Positions 7,456 through 12,126 of a DNA stretch of 12,126 nucleotides are shown here, piece after piece. Source of the stretch: Gemmatimonadaceae bacterium (lineage in GTDB: Bacteria; Latescibacterota; UBA2968; UBA8231); NCBI GenBank assembly GCA_002726335.1, contig PBSR01000148.1, forward strand, positions 1 through 12,126, read 5' to 3'. Under the pieces are notes generated by a model. The model ran no database searches. It was not told where the DNA came from and worked only from the letters and a program-made list of their open reading frames with translations. How positions within the stretch are numbered: position 1 is the first letter of the stretch; each line of letters begins with the position of its first letter. A program made the position numbers and the translations under genes.

Positions 7456-8333
7456 CAGGTCGGAGACGACATCAGGCTCTGCACCGCCTCGACGACGCAG
7501 CCCGGAGATCTGGCCACCTGCACGCCGGCCGTCTCGAAGGCATTGATCTTATCCGTCACGGTGCCGCTGCCCTCGCGCACAAGGGCGCCGGCATGGCCCA
7601 TGGGCACGCCGGTGACGGCACACTGACCGGCAACATACGCAACGAGGGGCGTGTGCATCTCATGGGCAGCGAAACGAGCGGCACGCTCCTCCTGGTTGCC
7701 GCCGACCTCGCCAACGAGGACGACCGCCTCGGTCTCGGTGTCGGCATCGAACAGCCGCAGCAGATCGACGACATCGGTACCGACCACCGCGTCAGCGCCG
7801 AGACCGACCACGGTGCTCTGACCGAGTCCGGCGGCCGACAACTGGGCACTGACCTCGTAGCTCAACGTCCCCGAACGGGAGACGACACCTATGGGGCCCG
7901 ATTGAAAGAAGCGGGCCGGCATGATGCCTACTTTGCACCCCTCGGGTGTGATAACACCGGGTGTGGCCGGCCCGATGAGACGGGCCCCGGCGGCTTCGAC
8001 ACGGGCGCGAATGCGCATTGTCGTGTGTACGGGGATGCCTTCGGTGATCAATACGAGCAGGCGCAGGCCGGCTTCGATGGCTTCGGTCGCGGCGGCTTCA
8101 GCGACAGCTGGAGGTACGAAGAGCAGGGACATGTCGGCGTCAACATCGGCCATGGCGTCGGCCACATGATCGAAGACCGGAACCCCCTGTTCGAGGGTCC
8201 CGCCCTTGCCGGGGGTTACGCCGGCAACGATCTGCGTGCCCTCGGCGAGCATGTACTGCGTCTGGACTCGGCCCACGCGGCCGGTGATACCCTGCACCAG
8301 GACCCGGGTATCGCCGTCGACGAGAATACTCAC
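7455..8333 (-). CDS. sucD: Succinyl-CoA synthetase, alpha subunit
   Basis: This 292-aa alpha subunit of succinate-CoA ligase binds CoA and carries the phospho-histidine relay. Visible motifs are VLVQGITGRVGR (11-22), GVTPGKGG (38-45), ITEGIP (96-101), SRSGTLSYE (152-160), GEVGGNQEE (208-216) and the active-site loop MGHAGALV (245-252), with phosphorylated His at 247. The usual GPNCPG segment reads GPATPG (121-126), so the conserved Asn-Cys pair is replaced by Ala-Thr. The start is GTG 8333, overlapping the sucC stop as GTGA, with GGGAG about 9 nt upstream. With SucC it should interconvert succinyl-CoA and succinate using ADP or GDP plus phosphate, downstream of Kor. Related CoA ligases (malate, citrate) have the same architecture; the kor linkage argues for succinate. 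Confidence 0.93.
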   Translation of the reverse strand: MSILVDGDTRVLVQGITGRVGRVQTQYMLAEGTQIVAGVTPGKGGTLEQGVPVFDHVADAMADVDADMSLLFVPPAVAEAAATEAIEAGLRLLVLITEGIPVHTTMRIRARVEAAGARLIGPATPGVITPEGCKVGIMPARFFQSGPIGVVSRSGTLSYEVSAQLSAAGLGQSTVVGLGADAVVGTDVVDLLRLFDADTETEAVVLVGEVGGNQEERAARFAAHEMHTPLVAYVAGQCAVTGVPMGHAGALVREGSGTVTDKINAFETAGVQVARSPGCVVEAVQSLMSSPT

Positions 8334-9445
8334 GCGGTACGCTCCCGCATCTGGCTGAGCAGCACGGCAACGGCGGCTTCGGTGGCAACGTCGCGGACCA
8401 CCGTCACGCCGGCGGCTTCCAAGACCTCCCAGGTCTCTTCCTGGTGGTTACCCAGAGCCTTGGCGACGACGGGCACCCCGACGCCAGTGGCCATCACATC
8501 GGCGACCCCGAGGGCCCCCTTGTGGATCGGGTTGATGCCACCATAGACGTTGATGAGCACACCCTTCACGCCATGACAGGCGAGTACCCGGCGCATGGCA
8601 CGGGACATCAGCTCGCGACTGATGCCGCCTCCGGTCTCGAGAAAGTTGGCCGGCCTGGCGTGTTCCGAGATCAGGTCCATACTCGCCATACCCAGTCCGG
8701 CGCCAGAGCAGATCAGCCCCACATCCCCACCGAGTTCGACGAACGTCATGCCGCCGGACCGCTCGCGACGGACGCTGCCGCCGTCGTCGCGCAGTGGCAA
8801 CCCGGCCATCTCGCGTGCCGCGTCGTCGAGTTCGATGACGGCATCGGCGGCGATCACACCACCATCGGCGACCACGGCGAGAGGGTTGATTTCGACGGTC
8901 AGCGCCTGCCGCGAGATGAACACGTTCCACAGTTGACGCAGGACATTGGTGATCCCCTCGGCAGGTTCGGCACCGGCCGTGCGTACCAGCTCAGCAATGT
9001 CTCCCGTCGACGGCCCGGTGAGGGGATCGACGACGAGGCGTGCGGGCAAGTTGCCGGTCCGGGCCTGATCCTCGACGTCGACGCCACCCAGCCCCAGCAG
9101 CAGCAGCGGACGGCCGCGCTCCATATCGATGGTGACGGCAGCATACAGTTCGGTAGCGATCTCGAGACGCTGCTCGATGAGCAGCTCCATGGGTATCTGA
9201 CCGCGGCACGGACGCTGCAACATCCCGGCGGCGGCGGCCGACGCCCGTTCAGGGCCGGCGACGATCTCGATGCCTCCGTCGCGTCCCCGGCCGCCAGCCA
9301 GCACCTGCGCCTTGACCACCACGGTGTCGCCCAGCCGCTGCATCGCCGCCGGCACGGCCTGGGCGGCGGCGACAACCGCACCTGCCGGTACGTCGATCCC
9401 GGCCTGCCGCAGAATTGCCTTGCCTTCGTACTCGTGCAGTCGCAC
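8330..9445 (-). CDS. sucC: Succinyl-CoA synthetase, beta subunit (ATP-grasp)
   Basis: This 371-aa nucleotide-binding subunit of succinate-CoA ligase has an N-terminal ATP-grasp domain: RLHEYEGKAIL, VVVKAQVLAGGRGRDGGI (42-59), EIATELYAAVTID (95-107) and VEINPLAVV (184-192). The C-terminal CoA-ligase domain shows FVELGGDVGLICSGAGLGMA (235-254), ANFLETGGG (266-274) and LINVYGGINPIHKGA (297-311). In E. coli SucC I recall a TRCD sequence after FGGI; here NPIH stands in its place. The start is GTG 9445, since the family begins M-x-LHEY and a GAGGAGA lies 5 nt upstream. The open frame extends to 9577, but that extension has no family sequence. It is the first gene of the leftward operon. At 371 aa it is slightly shorter than E. 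coli SucC (about 388). Confidence 0.92.
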   Translation of the reverse strand: MRLHEYEGKAILRQAGIDVPAGAVVAAAQAVPAAMQRLGDTVVVKAQVLAGGRGRDGGIEIVAGPERASAAAAGMLQRPCRGQIPMELLIEQRLEIATELYAAVTIDMERGRPLLLLGLGGVDVEDQARTGNLPARLVVDPLTGPSTGDIAELVRTAGAEPAEGITNVLRQLWNVFISRQALTVEINPLAVVADGGVIAADAVIELDDAAREMAGLPLRDDGGSVRRERSGGMTFVELGGDVGLICSGAGLGMASMDLISEHARPANFLETGGGISRELMSRAMRRVLACHGVKGVLINVYGGINPIHKGALGVADVMATGVGVPVVAKALGNHQEETWEVLEAAGVTVVRDVATEAAVAVLLSQMRERTA

Positions 9446-9450
9446 GTCGT

Positions 9451-9457
9451 TCTCCTC
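9451..9457 (-). promoter_or_regulatory. Shine-Dalgarno sequence of sucC (supports GTG start)
   Basis: GAGGAGA on the minus strand, 5 nt before GTG 9445. It decides the start against the longer open frame. Confidence 0.75.
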
Positions 9458-9553
9458 TTCCGGAGGGGCAGCAACCCCTGTGCCCGCGGCAATCGCCCGG
9501 TTTCTCCTCCCGGTGGACGGCGGAAAGGCGGACCCGACGATCTGCCGACAACT

Positions 9554-9568
9554 CCAGGTGGGACCTGG
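9554..9568. repeat. Perfect dyad CCAGGT-GGG-ACCTGG, possible operator
   Basis: Two 6-bp arms are separated by 3 bp in the divergent intergenic region. A direct copy of the half-site, CCAGGT, recurs at 9628-9633, 74 bp away, close to seven helical turns. A regulator-binding site is possible, but no regulator gene is present in the window. Confidence 0.35.
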
Positions 9569-9648
9569 GTGTCCCATTAGATGCCGACGGATTCAGTCGC
9601 TATGCTATGCCCATGTTGAGGTCCACACCAGGTACTGACGAATTCAGG

Positions 9649-9660
9649 GAGGGGGGGGAA
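9649..9660 (+). promoter_or_regulatory. Shine-Dalgarno region of the thuA-like gene with an 8-G run
   Basis: GA followed by GGGGGGGG (9651-9658) and AA ends 3 nt before ATG 9664. It supplies a purine-rich ribosome binding site and supports this start over the upstream in-frame codons. The G8 run could change length by slippage. Confidence 0.6.
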
Positions 9661-9663
9661 GCA

Positions 9664-10599
9664 ATGGCAGACCCGAGAGAGTGGATTCAGTTCGAGGGAG
9701 GCAAGGGCTCCGGAACGAAGCGACACATCGTTCTGGTGAGTGGCGATGAGGAATACCGCTCGGAGGAGACCATGCCCATGCTGGCGAAGCTACTGGCGAC
9801 CCATCACGGCTTTGACTGCACGGTGCTGTTCGCCATCGATCCGGGCAGCGGCGAGATCGATCCCCAGTGTCAGACGAACATACCCGGGCTGCATCATCTG
9901 GTTGACGCTGATCTCATGATCATATCGACGCGCTTCCGCGAACTGCCCGATGACCAGATGAAGCACATCGTCGACTACACCAACTCCGGTCGGCCCGTCA
10001 TGGGTCTGCGTACGGCCACGCATGCCTTCAAGTACACCCGCAACCCCGACAGCCCCTACGCCAGGTACGACTGCAACAGCGACGTCTTCGAGGGGGGGTA
10101 TGGCCGCCAGGTGCTCGGGGAGACGTGGATCAGCCATCACGGACATCACGGTCACGAGAGTACACGCGGTGTGATCAATCCGGACTGCGCCGACCATCCG
10201 GTCCTGCAGGGCGTTGAGGATGTGTGGGGTACTACGGATGTCTACACCGTGGGACAGCTGACAGGCAGTGCCGAGATCCTTCTCGAGGGTCAGGTCCTCA
10301 CCGGGATGGACCCCACCGATGGGCCGAAGCCTGACACGCCGACAATGCCGATCGCCTGGACCAGGCAATACACTGGCGACGAGAACAAGGCCTGCCGGGT
10401 CTTCTGCACAACCATGGGAGCTGCTTCCGACCTGACGTGCGTCGACCTTCGTCGGCTGCTGGTGAATGCCGTCCACTGGTGCCTGGAAGAATCGATCGAC
10501 GGGACCGCCTGCGTCGATCCCGTCGGGGCCTTCGATCCCACGTATTTCGGTGTCGGCAAGCACAAGAAGGGACTGCGTCCCTCAGACTATCTGATGTGA
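9664..10599 (+). CDS. ThuA-like domain protein
   Basis: This 311-aa protein belongs to the ThuA-like (trehalose utilisation, class I glutamine amidotransferase-like fold) family. It is common in Planctomycetes, Verrucomicrobia and related bacteria; its biochemical role is poorly known. Family features are HIVLVSGDEEYRSEET (21-36), the alternating strand and helix to DADLMIISTRFRELPDDQMK (81-100), PVMGLRTATHAF (111-122), the His-rich ETWISHHGHHGHESTRG (153-169) and HPVLQGVEDVWGTTDVY (178-194). The clustered histidines could bind a metal, which is inference. There is no signal peptide, although many relatives are secreted, so it should be cytosolic. ATG 9664 is preceded by a G-rich Shine-Dalgarno sequence. 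A Gfo/Idh/MocA gene follows after 32 nt, suggesting a sugar catabolic operon. Confidence 0.87.
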   Translation: MADPREWIQFEGGKGSGTKRHIVLVSGDEEYRSEETMPMLAKLLATHHGFDCTVLFAIDPGSGEIDPQCQTNIPGLHHLVDADLMIISTRFRELPDDQMKHIVDYTNSGRPVMGLRTATHAFKYTRNPDSPYARYDCNSDVFEGGYGRQVLGETWISHHGHHGHESTRGVINPDCADHPVLQGVEDVWGTTDVYTVGQLTGSAEILLEGQVLTGMDPTDGPKPDTPTMPIAWTRQYTGDENKACRVFCTTMGAASDLTCVDLRRLLVNAVHWCLEESIDGTACVDPVGAFDPTYFGVGKHKKGLRPSDYLM

Positions 10600-10631
10600 C
10601 CACACGAACGATCAAATAGCGGAGACATAGC

Positions 10632-11669
10632 ATGTTCAAGAGCGCCATCCTGGGCTGTCGTGGCCGGGCACGGGCACACGCCAAAGCCTACGAAAGCATC
10701 GAGCGCGGCACGGCGGCAGCGATCTGTGACATGAATGAGGAGGCCCTGCAGGAGTTCGGTGACTCCTTCGGTATCGATCAACGCTACACCGACATCGATC
10801 AGATGCTGGAGAAGGAGAAACCGGACCTGCTCCATATCGTCACCGCACCTGTGCTGCGCGGCACGGCTGAGCCGATCCGTTATCCGCTGATGAACATCGC
10901 CTCCGAGCACAAGGTGCCGGCGGTCATCATCGAGAAGCCGATTGCGGTCATGGGGGAGGACTGGCGCCAGATCCGTGATCTGTCGGAGCAGAGCGAGACG
11001 AAGTTTGCGGTCAATACTCAGCTCCATTTCCACCCGCAGAACCTGGCACTCAAGAAGGATGTGGCGGAGGGAAAGATCGGCGAGATCAAGCTGATCGAGG
11101 CCAGTTCGCGCAACCCGCCCGTCGATCAGGCACCGCACGTGTTGCAGCTCATCTCCTCGTATATCAACAATTCACGCCCAGTGAAGGTGATGGGGCAGAT
11201 CGCCGGCAAGAACCAGCTCGCCTCCGACCAGCCCTCACCGGACAACGCGACGGCACGGATCGCCTATGAGAACGGCGTGCGCGCCTCCGTGACCTTCGGG
11301 CCCGAGATGGCGATCCGTGTTCTTCCGGACACCGGCAACCATCGTCACAAGCGTGTCTGCGTCTTCGGCAGTGAGGGCTTCGTCCACTGGCGTTTCGAAA
11401 GCTGGGAGAAGTACACGCCCGAGAGCGGCTACCAGGGCGGCGACCTGGACTATGGCGAGCAGGACGCCGTGGCCCAGATCGGGCTCACCGAGGCCATGCT
11501 CGACTGGCTCGAGGACGAGAGCAAGGTGCATCCGACCAACCTGAAGCAGTCTCTGGCGGAGTTCAATCTGCTGCTTGGCATCTATCAGAGTGGATCGATA
11601 CGGGAGCCCATCGATCTGCCCTTCGATCCGCCCGACAAGTTCATCGAGCACATGCAGAGCATCCTGTAA
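10632..11669 (+). CDS. Gfo/Idh/MocA family NAD(P)-dependent oxidoreductase
   Basis: This 345-aa predicted cytosolic dehydrogenase of sugars or polyols has an N-terminal Rossmann domain. The dinucleotide loop is ILGCRGRARAH (6-16), a variant of GxGxxG. The strand ending in ICDMNEEAL (31-39) has Asp at the ribose position, which favours NAD(H). The family EKP motif is at 101-103 (IIEKPIA). The C-terminal domain starts near residue 125 (NTQLHFHPQNLALKKDVAEG). The catalytic-type pattern D-x3-H-x2-D appears as D165-QAP-H169-VL-Q172, so the third acid is Gln. GGAG lies 8 nt before ATG 10632. The gene is 32 nt after the thuA-like gene and 16 nt before the next gene, so these form an operon. The substrate is unknown. 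Confidence 0.92.
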   Translation: MFKSAILGCRGRARAHAKAYESIERGTAAAICDMNEEALQEFGDSFGIDQRYTDIDQMLEKEKPDLLHIVTAPVLRGTAEPIRYPLMNIASEHKVPAVIIEKPIAVMGEDWRQIRDLSEQSETKFAVNTQLHFHPQNLALKKDVAEGKIGEIKLIEASSRNPPVDQAPHVLQLISSYINNSRPVKVMGQIAGKNQLASDQPSPDNATARIAYENGVRASVTFGPEMAIRVLPDTGNHRHKRVCVFGSEGFVHWRFESWEKYTPESGYQGGDLDYGEQDAVAQIGLTEAMLDWLEDESKVHPTNLKQSLAEFNLLLGIYQSGSIREPIDLPFDPPDKFIEHMQSIL

Positions 11670-11685
11670 AGGAGCTGAAACCCAC

Positions 11686-12126
11686 GTGATTGTCAGTCGA
11701 ACGACCAGAGCCGAGATCCTGGCCAAGCTGCAGCGCAAGATCCAGGTGCGGAAACCGATCTTTATTGCCAGCGCCGGCAGCGGACTGGTGGCCAGCCTGC
11801 TGGAGAAGGCAGGAGCAGATTGTGTGAACACCTTCTCCGGAGCGCGCCTGCGCAGCAACGGCATGGGTACCATGTCGATGTTGTGGCCGATCCTGGATTC
11901 CAACAAGCAGACCCTCGACTACACGGAGCAGGACATTATGCCGGCCATCACCGGCGATGCCTTCATCTGTGCCTGCATCAATGCCAACGATCCTCTGAAG
12001 GACATGACGACCGTGCTCCATCGCCTGAAGGGGATGGGTGTGATGTCGGTGTCCAACATCGGACCGTCGATCAGCTACTACGACAAGGACAGCCATATCT
12101 ACCAGGTCCTGACCAAGAGTGGTATC
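11686..12126 (+). CDS. PEP-hydrolase-like TIM-barrel family protein, 3'-truncated
   Basis: The first 147 codons are present and the frame runs off the right edge. The start is GTG 11686 with AAAGGAG at 11668-11674, which overlaps the upstream stop codon. The N-terminus matches the phosphoenolpyruvate-hydrolase-like/TIM-barrel signal transduction family (Pfam PF09370): TRAEILAKLQRKIQVRKPIF, then an IASAGSGLVASLLEKAGAD loop, a first barrel strand (CVNTFSGARLRSNGMG) and later FICACINANDPLKDM and MGVMSVSNIGPSI. In the family this half builds the first strands of the barrel. Members occur with sugar-catabolic genes, and the hydrolase activity is established for only a few. The context with a Gfo/Idh/MocA enzyme suggests a lyase or hydrolase step in the same pathway. 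The family call is from memory and fairly secure. Confidence 0.8.
   Translation, partial: MIVSRTTRAEILAKLQRKIQVRKPIFIASAGSGLVASLLEKAGADCVNTFSGARLRSNGMGTMSMLWPILDSNKQTLDYTEQDIMPAITGDAFICACINANDPLKDMTTVLHRLKGMGVMSVSNIGPSISYYDKDSHIYQVLTKSGI

Larger units (their letters stand above)
9446..9663. promoter_or_regulatory. Divergent intergenic region between sucC and the thuA-like gene
   Basis: This 218-bp region must hold promoters for both flanking units. Rightward, TATGCT at 9601-9606 is a possible -10 box with a poor -35 (TTAGAT, 18-nt spacing). Leftward, TCTAAT (complement of 9576-9581) is a possible -10 box without a clear -35. The sequence CCAGGT-GGG-ACCTGG (9554-9568) is a perfect 6-bp dyad lying about where the leftward transcript would start. 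A third CCAGGT is at 9628-9633. A 5-bp hairpin (AGGGG/CCCCT, 9464-9479) sits just before the sucC ribosome binding site. The promoter calls are weak. Confidence 0.35.

Noticed and set aside
7593..9580. Two long rightward open frames opposite sucD and sucC
   Set aside because: The leftward frames match SucD and SucC over their full length; the rightward products are low-complexity shadows rich in His, Asp and Gly.
9790..10563. Leftward open frame (257 codons) opposite the ThuA-like gene
   Set aside because: The rightward frame has the ThuA family motifs and a good ribosome binding site; the antisense product is unrecognisable.
11235..12096. Leftward open frames opposite the Gfo/Idh/MocA and PEP-hydrolase-like genes
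   Set aside because: They are shadows of genes with clear family motifs and appropriate Shine-Dalgarno sequences.
1..12126. CRISPR array, tRNA, rRNA, transposon or phage genes
   Set aside because: I found no regularly spaced repeats, cloverleaf-like sequences, transposase or integrase motifs, or target-site duplications on either strand.

Overview
The window is a GC-rich bacterial chromosomal segment, densely coded. I see no rRNA, tRNA, CRISPR array, transposase or phage gene. The gene content combines ferredoxin-dependent 2-oxoacid oxidation with ThuA-like and Gfo/Idh/MocA sugar-metabolism families. It suggests an environmental bacterium, perhaps near the Planctomycetes, Verrucomicrobia, Latescibacteria or Poribacteria. 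That placement is a guess from gene families; no marker gene here settles it.

Layout. (1) Positions 3-518, rightward: the 3' part of a class I SAM methyltransferase whose start lies outside the window. A doubtful 73-codon ORF follows (534-755). (2) Positions 767-4595, leftward: a nucleotidyltransferase-fold protein followed 2 nt later by a UvrA homologue. The uvrA gene is split into two reading frames by a frameshift near 1775-1795. Its first-half ATPase has Gly at the Walker B Asp position, and its first zinc module lacks one Cys pair. (3) Positions 4686-9445, leftward: a tight six-gene operon, sucC-sucD-korD-korA-korB-korC. It ends at a strong GC hairpin (4649-4678). (4) Positions 9446-9663: a divergent intergenic region with CCAGGT half-sites and weak promoter-like sequences. 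(5) Positions 9664 to the right edge, rightward: a ThuA-like protein, a Gfo/Idh/MocA oxidoreductase, and the N-terminal part of a PEP-hydrolase-like TIM-barrel protein that runs off the window.

How the genes work together. The four Kor subunits should convert 2-oxoglutarate, CoA and oxidised ferredoxin to succinyl-CoA, CO2 and reduced ferredoxin. SucCD should convert succinyl-CoA to succinate with nucleoside triphosphate formation. Together they form one TCA-cycle segment, and both reactions can run in reverse. As I recall it, the gene order matches the suc-oor locus of Campylobacter. The three rightward genes look like a sugar or polyol catabolic cluster of unknown substrate. The nucleotidyltransferase-uvrA pair is the least conventional part of the window.
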